Of a stretch of DNA of 46,314 nucleotides, positions 14,829-23,606 are shown piece by piece. Position numbers and translations under genes: made by a program. The notes beneath the pieces are model-generated. The model did no database searches. It was given only the letters and a program-made list of their open reading frames with translations, and had not been told where the DNA came from. Position 1 is the first letter of the stretch; the number at the start of each line of letters is the position of its first letter. The stretch comes from Taibaiella sp. (lineage in GTDB: Bacteria; Bacteroidota; Bacteroidia; Chitinophagales; Chitinophagaceae): contig JAIOYR010000023.1 of the NCBI GenBank assembly GCA_021740995.1, forward strand, positions 1-46,314. The letters are read 5' to 3'.

Positions 14829-17210
14829 ATGATACAAAGGATACTTATTTACTTGTTTATAGTGTTATTGCCTCTGGCTGCTTCAGCCCAGCGACTGCAG
14901 CGTGTGCGGGGCACTGTTACAGACAAAGAGTCTAAGGTTACACTGCCAGGGGTAACGGTCGTCATATCTGACCTCAGTCCTGCTCTGGGCGGGGTTACAG
15001 ATGATAAGGGCAACTTTGTAATTGACAGTGTGCCTGTAGGCAAGCACAACATCCGTCTATCTTATATGGGTTACGAAAGCCGCACGCTCTCTGATATACT
15101 GGTCACATCTGCTAAGGAGGTGATACTGCCAGTAGAGCTGGAAGAGCAGGTATTGAAGATGGACGAGGTAACAGTAACACACAAGCGGGAGCATATCAAT
15201 GAAATGGCACTCGTAAGTACCCGCACTTTTGATGTGCAGGAGACAGAGCGATATGCTGGCAGCCGAAGCGACCCTGCCCGTATGGCATCCAACTTTGCAG
15301 GCGCACAGGGTGGCGACGACTCCCGAAATGATATTGTGGTGCGGGGAAACAGCCCGCAGGGCATTCTCTGGCGCATGGATGGGGTAGATATTCCCAACCC
15401 CAACCACTTCAATATTCCCGGCACCACCGGCGGCCCGGTCAGCATGCTCAATAGCAAAATGCTTGCCAACAGCGACTTTCACATGGGGGCATTCCCTGCC
15501 GAGTATGGCGATGCCGTAGCAGGTGTTTTCGATGTGCGCCTGCGCAATGGCAACAATGACAAGTACGAGTTCACAGGCCAGCTCGGCTTGCTTGGTACAG
15601 AGGTTAGCGCAGAAGGGCCTATCTCCCGCAAGGCGGGTTCCTCATTTTTGGTCAACTACAGATACAGTACCCTGCAGATATTTCAGGGGTTGAATATCAA
15701 GCTGGGTACTACCTCAGTTCCCCAATACCAGGATGGCAGTTTCAAGCTTCATTTCCCTATGGGCAAGAAAGGCGATTTGTCCTTCTTCGGTCTGGGCGGT
15801 ACCAGCCGCATCGACCTGATTGTTAGTACCCTCACCACCAAGGAAGACCAGCTTTATGGCGAGTCCGACAGAGACCAGTACTTCACATCTGCCACAGGGC
15901 TGGTAGGCGGCACTTATGGCTATACTATCAACAAGAATACCTACATGAAGTTTACACTTGCACAGACCGCAGGCAACGTGTGGGCAAACCATGTCAAGGT
16001 GTTTCGCAATGCCGCTTTTGGGGTAGACTCGCTCAAGGATGTATTGGGTTATGAATTCACCACAGCATCTACAGTAGCACATTGGTACATCAACAAAAAA
16101 ATATCGCAGAGGCAAACCCTGAAATACGGCATTGTAAACAAGTATTACCATGTGAACCTTCAGGATAGCAGCCGCCAGTATCCTACTAGCCGGCAAGACT
16201 GGCAGCTACGCGAGAACTATACCGGCGGTACCAATCTCGCACAGGCATACATACAGTACAAACTGCGCACCAGCGAAAAGCTAACCCTCACCGGCGGCAT
16301 CCATGCCCAGTACCTTACACATAATGCTGCTAAAGCACTGGAACCCCGTGTGGCTATGCGCTGGGCTGCCACCGATAAAAACATATTTACTGCCGGCTAT
16401 GGGCTACATAGCCAGATGCAGCCACTGTATCAGTACTACGCCCTCGATACCTTTGGCGGTATGCACAACAAGGACCTCGACTTCACCCGCAGCCATCATC
16501 TGGTCACGGGTTATGAGCGTATATTGGGGCCCAAACTTCGCCTGAGGATGGAGGCTTATGGTCAGTACCTGTTCAACGTGCCGGTAGAAAAAAGGGTAGG
16601 TTCTTCCTATTCCTCGCTCAATCAGGGCTCGTCCTTCTCGCGCAATTTCCCCGACAGCCTGCAGAACACCGGCACCGGTTACAACTACGGTCTGGAGCTC
16701 ACACTCGAAAAAGGTTTTAGCCGTGGCTTTTACACCCTGTTTACAGCCTCAGCCTTCGACTCCCGTGCCGCCGGAAACGACGGTGTGTACCGAAACACCG
16801 ATTACAATACACAATATGCCCTCAATCTGCTGTTTGGTTACGAGAAGAAAATAGGCAAGTACAGCACCTTCATCAGCGGATTTAAAGTAACAACTATAGG
16901 TGGCAAACTATACTCACCGGTAGATACGGCTGCATCAAACCTCCTGGGCGATATGGTAGTTATAGACAACCAGCGCAATACGCTACGTTTTCAGTCCTAC
17001 TTCCGCACCGACCTCAAACTCGGTGTCCGGATCAATGCCAAAAGACTCACTCACGAGATAGCCCTCGACCTTGTAAACGTTACCAACACCAAAAACATTA
17101 TGTCGCTCGTCTACAGCTCAGACCTCGCATCCCAGGGCGCAGCCTATCCCTTCTACACCCAGTATCAGCTTGGCTTTTTACCCATATTTTATTACCGGGT
17201 AGATTTTTAG
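14829..17210 (+). CDS. TonB-dependent receptor with carboxypeptidase-regulatory-like domain
   Basis: A 793-residue outer-membrane receptor. The ATG at 14829 starts a clear signal peptide, MIQRILIYLFIVLLPLAASAQ. Residues about 24-115 form the CarboxypepD_reg-like domain (GTVTDKESKVTLPGVTVVIS, then GKHNIRLSYMGYES). The plug follows with NDIVVRGNSPQGILWRMDGV and PAEYGDAVAGVFDVR. The rest is a beta barrel of repeated amphipathic strands ending with aromatic FYYRVDF. No SusD-like partner is adjacent, so it is more likely a stand-alone receptor than a glycan-uptake pair; the substrate is unknown. The frame stays open another 184 codons upstream through repeat DNA, which has no protein character. 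The next gene encodes a large T9SS protein. Confidence 0.92.
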   Translation: MIQRILIYLFIVLLPLAASAQRLQRVRGTVTDKESKVTLPGVTVVISDLSPALGGVTDDKGNFVIDSVPVGKHNIRLSYMGYESRTLSDILVTSAKEVILPVELEEQVLKMDEVTVTHKREHINEMALVSTRTFDVQETERYAGSRSDPARMASNFAGAQGGDDSRNDIVVRGNSPQGILWRMDGVDIPNPNHFNIPGTTGGPVSMLNSKMLANSDFHMGAFPAEYGDAVAGVFDVRLRNGNNDKYEFTGQLGLLGTEVSAEGPISRKAGSSFLVNYRYSTLQIFQGLNIKLGTTSVPQYQDGSFKLHFPMGKKGDLSFFGLGGTSRIDLIVSTLTTKEDQLYGESDRDQYFTSATGLVGGTYGYTINKNTYMKFTLAQTAGNVWANHVKVFRNAAFGVDSLKDVLGYEFTTASTVAHWYINKKISQRQTLKYGIVNKYYHVNLQDSSRQYPTSRQDWQLRENYTGGTNLAQAYIQYKLRTSEKLTLTGGIHAQYLTHNAAKALEPRVAMRWAATDKNIFTAGYGLHSQMQPLYQYYALDTFGGMHNKDLDFTRSHHLVTGYERILGPKLRLRMEAYGQYLFNVPVEKRVGSSYSSLNQGSSFSRNFPDSLQNTGTGYNYGLELTLEKGFSRGFYTLFTASAFDSRAAGNDGVYRNTDYNTQYALNLLFGYEKKIGKYSTFISGFKVTTIGGKLYSPVDTAASNLLGDMVVIDNQRNTLRFQSYFRTDLKLGVRINAKRLTHEIALDLVNVTNTKNIMSLVYSSDLASQGAAYPFYTQYQLGFLPIFYYRVDF

Positions 17211-17325
17211 GGTGGGGTATCTGTACAATGAGGACGCATACAATATAAGAAGTATTTTTACGCACACCCAACGTAATATTTTTAATATTGGTCTATACTA
17301 AGTATTACCTACAAATTGATACTTT

Positions 17326-20300
17326 ATGAAAAAATATTGCTTCTTATTAATTACTGTATTGATAGGAACTCTTTCCGGCTATAGCCAGATGGTAGGAACG
17401 GATGTTTTTTTGCAGGGCAGGTATGTGGAGATTGGTATGTTACGAAATGGTGCTTTCGGAGCCGGTTCAGTTCCTGCCGGCTATCATCCTCGTACGTCAA
17501 GTGCTGGTGGGGGTACCCACCTCGCTGAAGTGTATGATATTGGTCATGATGGATGGACTGTAGGTACACCGGCTTTTATGGGAGACTATACGTACATTGG
17601 CGCTCCATTCGAAGGGTGGGGGTTGCAGGTAGCTGGAGGGCGGTCACACGCTTTTGTTCCGGGTACCTTTTCGCATAGTTCGGGCGGCAGCCTTACCGGA
17701 AACATCACTGGTTATGCTAGTGCAGGCGGCGTTGCTAAAGCTTTTTGGTCAGGCACTGCTGCAGGCGGTCAATTGGCAATAGATATGGAAACCCGTGTAG
17801 ATACAAATGCGTCGCACGTAAAGGTTAGTGTAAAATTGAAAAATACGGGAGTTGTAGCCCTTACGGGTGTCTATTTATTAAGGAGTTGCGATCCTGATAT
17901 TGATGTTGCATGGACCGGTGGTTCCTTTGGAACAAATAATAGAATTATTTCACAAGCCGGTATTTCTGATCGGGTATTAGTAGAAGCCAGATCGGGCGGT
18001 GTGCATACTACGGCATCACTCGGACTTGGGGCTAAAGATAGTAGAGCAAAGGCATTTATCTACAGTTCGTGGTCACCTCCAGTTGGAGTCGACTTTGCAA
18101 ATATTTATACCCAAACAGTACCCGGTGGATTTGGTCCCTACTATTATGATTCGATTAATCATCCGGGAGATATTGCAATAGGTCTTGTTTTCAATCTCGG
18201 CACAATAGCGGCAGGTGACAGTACTACATTGTCTTATGCTTACATTTTTGATGGAACAGCCGGCTTCGATTCTGCATTTTTACCTGTATGTACCGGCACG
18301 CCTCTGGCAGGAACGGTCCTGGCCAATACACCAACAGCGTGCAGCACCACCGGCATAGTTTTGAATGTTACAGGGTATTCTGCTGTAACAGGTCTTACCT
18401 TTCAGTGGCAGTCTTCGCCAGACAGTGCTACATGGACCGATGTTTCCGGTGCTACGGGTACAGGCTATTCTTTCAGCGGGCTTACTGCCACCACTTTTTA
18501 CCGTTGTCGTGTCACATGTACTCCCAGCAGCAGTGCTGCATATACCGCTGGTAGAAAGATCACATACACTACTGCCTGCCCATGCCTGCATACAGCAGGT
18601 ATTGTCAATCCCAATACAAATTCGGCATGTGCTACCACTGCCATAGTGCTCAGTAATACAGGGTATACCTCAGCTACGGGTGTGGCACTACAATGGCAGT
18701 CATCGCCCGACAGTGTTACATGGAGCGATATCGCCGGGGCAACTATGGTGCCTTTTTCATTTACCGGGCTTTCGGCTACTACTTATTACCGCCTCAAGGC
18801 AACCTGTATTGCAACATCTTTGCAGCTTTTTTCTGATGTGCGGAAGATCACCTTTACAGGTATATGTGCTTGTAGTGGTACGCCTGTGGTCACTACTGCT
18901 ACTGCCAGTACCTCTTATTGCAGCGGTTGTTCGCTGGTTCTCAATATTACTGGTCTGGCATCCATGTCTGGCTTTACCTACCAGTGGCAGCGTTCTCTGA
19001 GTGGTGCTTCGGGTTGGGGCAATATGTCTGGTGCTACTACTGCTACTTATACACACTCACCCTCTGAAACTTATTATTACCGTTGCAACGTTACTTGCTC
19101 AAACAGTGGGTTGACTAATGCCTCATCTTCTGTTTTGGTGATAACGCCGCACAGTATTGTTGAAGATAGTGTACGACAGACTCCTGATACGGCATGTTCA
19201 GGGCAACTCTTTTTCATCAAAGCCAGCGGCTTTTCTCCACTACTTTCATTGAAAACTTATTTTGGAGATGGTAATACATCTTCTTCATCACTTATTGTAA
19301 GTGGAAGCAACTCTTATGCCAATGTCCCTCATTCATACAGTACGCCCGGTGCCTACACCGTGAAACAGATATTATATTGCGGGACAATGGCGCAAGACTC
19401 TATTACATTCACTTACACGCACAGTTACTGTAATGTCTTGAGTCTGAAATTTTATATAGATGCCAATACAAGTTGTGCCAAAGAAAGCACCGAGTATTTT
19501 TCAAACCACCCGGTTTTGTTAAGGGTAGATTCTAATGGCACAGCTATTGATACAATATCAGCATTGTCAGGTATTTATTACAAAGTTTTTGCACCCTCAG
19601 GTACTATTTATTCTTTTACATTGCTGTCTGGTGCCATGTATGCAGTGTGCCCGTCGGGCGGGGTCATTCACGACACTATACTTTCAGGTACATCTACCTA
19701 TGACACAAAGTATATGGGGCTGTATTGTTCTTCATCAGCCTTTGATCTTGCAGAATATGTAACATTTTTTGCCCACACCAATATGGGCAGAGCTACTATC
19801 CTGTCCAGAAATCTGTTGTGCAGTCCACAGGCAGCCACACAGGTAATAAACTACAGCCCTAAATACATATACACATCGGCGGGGTCCTATTCTACCCCAT
19901 ATCCTTCTTTATCCAGTGACTATTCAGTATCCTGGGACCTTGCACCCTTGTCATGTGCAGGCCCTGCCACACTTATCACTACTCGCGCTCGCAAAGCAAC
20001 CTCTATGGCTCTAACTATAGGCGATACTGTACATACCAATTTTATGATAGGTCCTATAACGGGTGATGGTAATGTGAGCAATAATATTATAGATAGGGTA
20101 GACACCGTAAGAGGACCTTTTGATCCCAATATGATAGAGGTTACCCCTCCCGGTTGTTTTGATTATGACACTACATTGCAGTACACAATTCACTTTGAAA
20201 ACCTGGGCAATGATACAGCTCACAATGTGCATGTACTTGATACAATCTCTGCCAATCTTGATTTCAGGAGTATGGAGATACTTGCGTCATCTGCAGAAAT

Positions 20301-20799
20301 GGATGTTTACCCTTATGAAGAGGCTGGGCTCAGAATTATTAAATTCGACTTCCCCAACATTAAATTGCTCGATAGTTCTTGGCATGGGTTGAACGAAGGC
20401 ATGTTTGTTTATAAGATCAAGACGAAAGCTGGTTTGGCAACAGGTGAGTCAATCTTTAATAGGGTAGGTATCTATTTCGACCACGCCGAAGTGGTTATGA
20501 CCAACACCGTACAGAATCTAAAAGGCTGTCCGGTTCCGCCACCTGCCTCAGTTGCGCATCTTACAACCCACAATATTCTTGTTTACCCCAATCCTGCTTC
20601 TGATGAACTGACTGTTGAAACAGATCCGGGAATATTCACCTCGGTCAATATCACCAATACTATTGGTCAGCAAATGCTTCAGCAGGAAATGGCTGGTTCT
20701 AAAATCAATATGAATATAAAAGCACTTCCTGCCGGTTTATATTATGTAACGCTGAAAGGAGAAATGGGAACCGAAGTAAGGAAGTTTTTGAAATTATAA
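17326..20799 (+). CDS. Large T9SS-secreted multidomain surface protein
   Basis: A 1157-residue exported protein. The signal peptide is MKKYCFLLITVLIGTLSGYSQ. Residues about 22-320 are a glycine-rich globular region of unknown family. Then come three Cys-containing Ig-like repeats of roughly 95 residues, each with FQWQSSPDSATW-like and YYR(C/L) strands. A PKD-like segment follows (SLKTYFGDGNTSS, then HSYSTPGAYTVKQ). A conserved-repeat domain follows (FENLGNDTAHNVHVLDTIS, and NRVGIYFDHAEVVMTNT). The C-terminus is a type A T9SS sorting domain (ILVYPNPASDELTVE, then GLYYVTLKG). It is probably a surface adhesin or matrix protein. It lies 115 bases after the TonB receptor and before the second repeat array. 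Confidence 0.88.
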   Translation: MKKYCFLLITVLIGTLSGYSQMVGTDVFLQGRYVEIGMLRNGAFGAGSVPAGYHPRTSSAGGGTHLAEVYDIGHDGWTVGTPAFMGDYTYIGAPFEGWGLQVAGGRSHAFVPGTFSHSSGGSLTGNITGYASAGGVAKAFWSGTAAGGQLAIDMETRVDTNASHVKVSVKLKNTGVVALTGVYLLRSCDPDIDVAWTGGSFGTNNRIISQAGISDRVLVEARSGGVHTTASLGLGAKDSRAKAFIYSSWSPPVGVDFANIYTQTVPGGFGPYYYDSINHPGDIAIGLVFNLGTIAAGDSTTLSYAYIFDGTAGFDSAFLPVCTGTPLAGTVLANTPTACSTTGIVLNVTGYSAVTGLTFQWQSSPDSATWTDVSGATGTGYSFSGLTATTFYRCRVTCTPSSSAAYTAGRKITYTTACPCLHTAGIVNPNTNSACATTAIVLSNTGYTSATGVALQWQSSPDSVTWSDIAGATMVPFSFTGLSATTYYRLKATCIATSLQLFSDVRKITFTGICACSGTPVVTTATASTSYCSGCSLVLNITGLASMSGFTYQWQRSLSGASGWGNMSGATTATYTHSPSETYYYRCNVTCSNSGLTNASSSVLVITPHSIVEDSVRQTPDTACSGQLFFIKASGFSPLLSLKTYFGDGNTSSSSLIVSGSNSYANVPHSYSTPGAYTVKQILYCGTMAQDSITFTYTHSYCNVLSLKFYIDANTSCAKESTEYFSNHPVLLRVDSNGTAIDTISALSGIYYKVFAPSGTIYSFTLLSGAMYAVCPSGGVIHDTILSGTSTYDTKYMGLYCSSSAFDLAEYVTFFAHTNMGRATILSRNLLCSPQAATQVINYSPKYIYTSAGSYSTPYPSLSSDYSVSWDLAPLSCAGPATLITTRARKATSMALTIGDTVHTNFMIGPITGDGNVSNNIIDRVDTVRGPFDPNMIEVTPPGCFDYDTTLQYTIHFENLGNDTAHNVHVLDTISANLDFRSMEILASSAEMDVYPYEEAGLRIIKFDFPNIKLLDSSWHGLNEGMFVYKIKTKAGLATGESIFNRVGIYFDHAEVVMTNTVQNLKGCPVPPPASVAHLTTHNILVYPNPASDELTVETDPGIFTSVNITNTIGQQMLQQEMAGSKINMNIKALPAGLYYVTLKGEMGTEVRKFLKL

Positions 20800-20865
20800 A
20801 ACATACCCCGTTCGCTCTTTTTATTGTTGTTTTTTTCAGCAACAAAGCAGACCGATAACTCTCAC

Positions 20866-20898
20866 AGATGTGGCACACTTCCAAAGTGTGCCACATCT
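20866..20898. repeat. Perfect 15-bp inverted repeat
   Basis: AGATGTGGCACACTT (20866-20880) and its exact reverse complement (20884-20898) flank three bases CCA. It is not followed by a T-run, so it is not a classic terminator. It lies 66 bases after the T9SS gene and may be a REP-like element or an mRNA 3' end stabiliser. Confidence 0.85.
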
Positions 20899-21105
20899 AC
20901 ATACTCTCCCAAAGTCTCAAGTAGTCCAATCGTCCGCTTGGTACTATTTCCGGCATGCACCCGCTTGCGAATGCGCTCAGCCACAGCCTGCTAGCCGTGT
21001 GTTTACTTACAGCGGTTAAGGAAGCCGTTTCCCGACCGGTAAAAAAACTATGATTCCGTGCCATCCATTTAAATCAGTGATTCATACATCCATCAAACCA
21101 CATCT
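20899..21105. other. Intergenic gap before repeat array 2
   Basis: About 200 bases with no gene. It contains a variant head GCGCTCAG near 20972. TCATACATCCATCAAACCAC, just before the array, recurs near 21232. Confidence 0.5.
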
Positions 21106-21700
21106 GCGCTCACTAACCACCTCCCTTTAGGGCCGGGGTTCTACTGCGCTCACTAAACCCCACTCGTCCCCGTTTGAAACGGGGATGCTACGGTAAAGTG
21201 TTTGCAACGCTTCATTCTTCTTCCGTAGTGACTCATACATCCATCAAACCACGTCTGCGCTCACAAAACATCTCCCTTCAGGGCGGGGTACAATCTAATA
21301 CACCACATCTGCGCTCACCAACCACCACCCTTAGGACGGACAGGGTTCTACTGCGCTCACTAAACACCTCCCTTTAGGGTCGGGGTTCTAATGCGCTCAC
21401 TTGACACCTCCCTTTAGGGCGGGGTATAATCTAATACACCACCACTGCGCTCACTGTCCACCTCCCTTTAGGGTCGGGGTTCTAATGCGCTCACTTGACA
21501 CCTCCCTTTAGGGCGGGGTATAATCTAATACACCACCACTGCGCTCACTAAACACCTCCCTTTAGGGTCGGGGTTCTAATGCGCTCACAAAACATCTCCC
21601 TTCAGGGCGGGGTATAATCTAATACACCACATCTGCGCTCACTAACCACCTCCCTTTAGGGCCGGGGTTCTACTGCGCTCACAAAACACCCCCCTTTAGT
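21106..21700. repeat. GCGCTCAC repeat array 2, alternating 40/54-bp units
   Basis: Twelve exact GCGCTCAC heads start at 21106, 21146, 21257, 21311, 21353, 21393, 21447, 21487, 21541, 21581, 21635 and 21675. After a disturbed start the spacings are 54, 42, 40, 54, 40, 54, 40, 54, 40, a 94-bp dimer repeated. The 40-bp unit carries CCTCCCTTTAGGGTCGGGGT and ends TTCTAAT. The 54-bp unit carries CCCTTTAGGGCGGGGTATAA and ends CTAATACACCACCACT. Each unit holds the small inverted repeat CCCTTTAGGG. A single fragment recurs at 22697. The array lies between the T9SS gene and the HTH gene. Confidence 0.95.
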
Positions 21701-21701
21701 C

Positions 21702-21715
21702 CCGATGGCTATCGG
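21702..21715. repeat. CCGATGGCTATCGG palindrome, copy 2
   Basis: Exact reverse complement of the 14-mer at 4458-4471. It interrupts the last GCGCTCAC unit just after CCCTTTAG. Confidence 0.75.
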
Positions 21716-21761
21716 CAGGTGTATTTCCCATCGATAAAAACTTATCCACAATTTTCCGCCA

Positions 21762-21797
21762 TTTTGCACCTGCTTCGCATCATTCAATCTAATTTTG
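21762..21797 (+). promoter_or_regulatory. Promoter of the HTH protein gene
   Basis: TTTTG (21762-21766), 23 bases, then TAATTTTG (21790-21797), fitting TTG-N17-23-TAnnTTTG. The leader to the ATG at 21832 is about 28 bases. Confidence 0.55.
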
Positions 21798-21831
21798 TTC
21801 CCCCATTTCTTACAATAAACACTGCCAAACC

Positions 21832-22548
21832 ATGAACACCGAACTACAGACAAAAGCAAAGAGACTCTACCTCCATACCGACCTCAGCAAAACAGAAATA
21901 GCCAATGCGCTTGGCTTACCTCGCCGCACCCTGCACTACTGGATTAAGGAACACAACTGGGAATATCAGAAGCAATGTGCCGCCCACATGCCGGTACTTA
22001 TAGCTGAGAATTGCTACCACATTCTTGCAAACTATACAGATCAGCTGCTCGCACCGGAGCGCAAAGATGAAATGATAAGCCTGCGCGAAGTCAATACCAT
22101 ACACCGGCTAAGTACCGCTATTTGTAAGTTGAAGAATAGTGCTACACTCAATGAAAAGATGGAGATACTGAGCAACTTCTCAGATGCGCTCAATAACAAG
22201 TCGCCTGAAATGGCAAAAGCTATAGCTCCCTTTGTTTCCGATTATCTTGCTGCTGGCGCTGTCGCTTCCTTATCAGTACCCCAGCGACAGCCCTTCCCGC
22301 TTACTCTCGAAGAATTAGAAATAGAAAACCAGCTCGACCAACAATACCGGACCAATGAAGAAGAGGATAATCCCATTGTGACTACACGACATATCCCCGT
22401 ATCTGTCTCAGACAAGATCCTGCAGGCCGCCCATCGCAAACGCTCCCGGCCATCATACACCGAAATGCTCGCAGACTTCCGCAGTCAGGACGATAACATC
22501 CGGCACATGTTCCCCGTCATCACACGCTACACACCAATAGCCGCCTGA
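21832..22548 (+). CDS. Orphan HTH protein resembling phage terminase small subunits
   Basis: A 238-residue protein. Residues about 5-45 form a helix-turn-helix: KAKRLYLHTDLSKTEIANAL, then GLPRRTLHYWIKEHNW, the pattern of the N-terminal DNA-binding domain of many terminase small subunits. The middle (about 55-140) is helical, with KLKNSATLNEKMEILSNFSDAL, and could oligomerise. The C-terminal third is charged and low in order (NEEEDNP, then RKRSRPSYTEMLADF). No large terminase, portal or other phage gene is near, so it is either a phage remnant or a domesticated DNA-binding protein. It sits directly after repeat array 2 with its own promoter. Function not assigned. Confidence 0.7.
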   Translation: MNTELQTKAKRLYLHTDLSKTEIANALGLPRRTLHYWIKEHNWEYQKQCAAHMPVLIAENCYHILANYTDQLLAPERKDEMISLREVNTIHRLSTAICKLKNSATLNEKMEILSNFSDALNNKSPEMAKAIAPFVSDYLAAGAVASLSVPQRQPFPLTLEELEIENQLDQQYRTNEEEDNPIVTTRHIPVSVSDKILQAAHRKRSRPSYTEMLADFRSQDDNIRHMFPVITRYTPIAA

Positions 22549-22740
22549 AAAACTGAGCAATAATCACCCATCATTTTATGCATAACCTATTCTAAACCAA
22601 TAGGAAATTGAGCAAAAAAATAGTGCGCAGTATTATTGTTAGGTCGCTTAATACAATATAGACAATAAAAAAAGCATTATTCATTCATGGGCAATAGCGC
22701 TCACGAAACATCCTCTCTCCCTGTCATGTTTAGTAAACAA

Positions 22741-22759
22741 CCTGCCTGCCGCAGGCGGG
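22741..22759. repeat. CCTGCCTGC palindrome, copy 2
   Basis: CCTGCCTGC, C, GCAGGCGGG: one base off the perfect copy at 6504-6522. Confidence 0.8.
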
Positions 22760-22823
22760 TTGTATCGCATAAGCTCTTTTGAAATGACATGAGTAAAGGT
22801 CATGGGTAGGAAATGAGGGAATT

Positions 22824-22878
22824 CCCCGCCTTTTTTCAAGGAGGGGATGCAGTAAAAAAGCGAAGGCTTTTTTACTGC
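22824..22878. repeat. Double hairpin element
   Basis: The first hairpin pairs CCCC-CCTT (22824-22832) with AAGG-GGGG (22838-22846), with one G/A mismatch. The second has perfect 13-bp arms, 22849-22861 and 22866-22878, around GAAG. It does not follow a gene closely, so it is more likely a dispersed element than a terminator. Confidence 0.75.
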
Positions 22879-22944
22879 TGGGGTGGTAAACTTACGGGTA
22901 AGAAATAAAAATTGTCAATGGCTGCACCGCCGAAACAGGGCCGG

Positions 22945-22963
22945 CTTGCCTGCCACAGGCAGG
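22945..22963. repeat. CCTGCCTGC palindrome, copy 3 (degenerate)
   Basis: CTTGCCTGCC then ACAGGCAGG: two bases off the copy at 6504-6522. Confidence 0.7.
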
Positions 22964-22989
22964 AGAGAGGTCAAGTTATGTATTCATTA

Positions 22990-23421
22990 CTACTTCCACA
23001 AATACACATCATCGCTATCCAGCGGCACACCTATTTCCAGATCGCTTATACGCTCATATTCTACATTCAGTACTATCCAGTTCTTTTCATTCAGATAGGT
23101 ATTAAAGAAGTCATATTTTTCTGCCTGCCAGTTTTTTATGTCTTTCATTGGTCCCTCCAGTATGGTTTTTACCGGTTGGTCCAGCAGCAGCGCACCATTA
23201 TAGGTTATGGCAGGGTTCGATGTTCTGATATACCCCAGCCGGTTATTTTCATTTTTATAAAAGGTAAGCATCATGCGCAAACCGTTGTATTGGTATATTA
23301 GTTCATCTTCATCATCGTCCGCCACAAATATCCTGTCCGGTTCGCCCAGTTTCTGCACCACAGTAGTTGGCAGCATCCCGAATGTTAGTTCTCCTAGTCC
23401 CTTGCCTGGTTTCAATTGCAT
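22990..23421 (-). CDS. Conserved hypothetical protein, 143 residues
   Basis: A soluble 143-residue protein with no signal peptide. The start MQLKPGKGLGELTFGMLPTTVVQKLGEPDRIF has the GxLxFGM-xxxVxxxLGxPD shape seen in BamE/SmpA-like small domains, in which a turn and helix precede a conserved G-P-D. An acidic loop (DDDEDE) and a strand-rich remainder follow. I do not recognise a named family with confidence. It stands alone on the minus strand, with a good promoter and an ATG (23419-23421) that lies 4 bases after the -7 box. Immunity or stress functions are possible for such folds but nothing here supports one. Confidence 0.75.
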   Translation of the reverse strand: MQLKPGKGLGELTFGMLPTTVVQKLGEPDRIFVADDDEDELIYQYNGLRMMLTFYKNENNRLGYIRTSNPAITYNGALLLDQPVKTILEGPMKDIKNWQAEKYDFFNTYLNEKNWIVLNVEYERISDLEIGVPLDSDDVYLWK

Positions 23422-23425
23422 AGCC

Positions 23426-23455
23426 CAAATTTATAGTATTTCTTTCGGGGAGCAA
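23426..23455 (-). promoter_or_regulatory. Promoter predicting a leaderless mRNA
   Basis: Minus-strand TTG (23453-23455), 19 bases, then TAAATTTG (23426-23433), a full match. The -7 box ends only 4 bases before the ATG of the 143-residue protein, so transcription should begin at about the start codon. Confidence 0.6.
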
Positions 23456-23606
23456 GGGAGAATTATAAATGTGTTTAGACTATATGGCATCTAGGAGCCG
23501 CATAGATGTTCAAAGGTTATTAAGCCTGCTTTCAATATTCCATTCATCCTAAGTATTGCGGTGGTCTTTAATCTGTCTTTTAGAAAATTTCTTACTTAAT
23601 TTGTAT

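Larger units (their letters stand above)
22549..22989. other. Intergenic gap rich in repeat fragments
   Basis: No gene seen. It holds one GCGCTCAC fragment (22697-22704), two copies of the CCTGCCTGC palindrome and a double hairpin at 22824-22878, each listed or described separately. Confidence 0.7.

Noticed and set aside
20866-20898. Rho-independent terminator
   Set aside because: The stem is perfect but no T-run follows on either strand.
21106-21700. CRISPR array
   Set aside because: The regular 8-base heads are too short for CRISPR repeats, the intervening sequence is itself repeated from unit to unit rather than unique, and no cas gene is present.
21832-22548. Part of a prophage
   Set aside because: No other phage gene (large terminase, portal, capsid, integrase) is found on either side.
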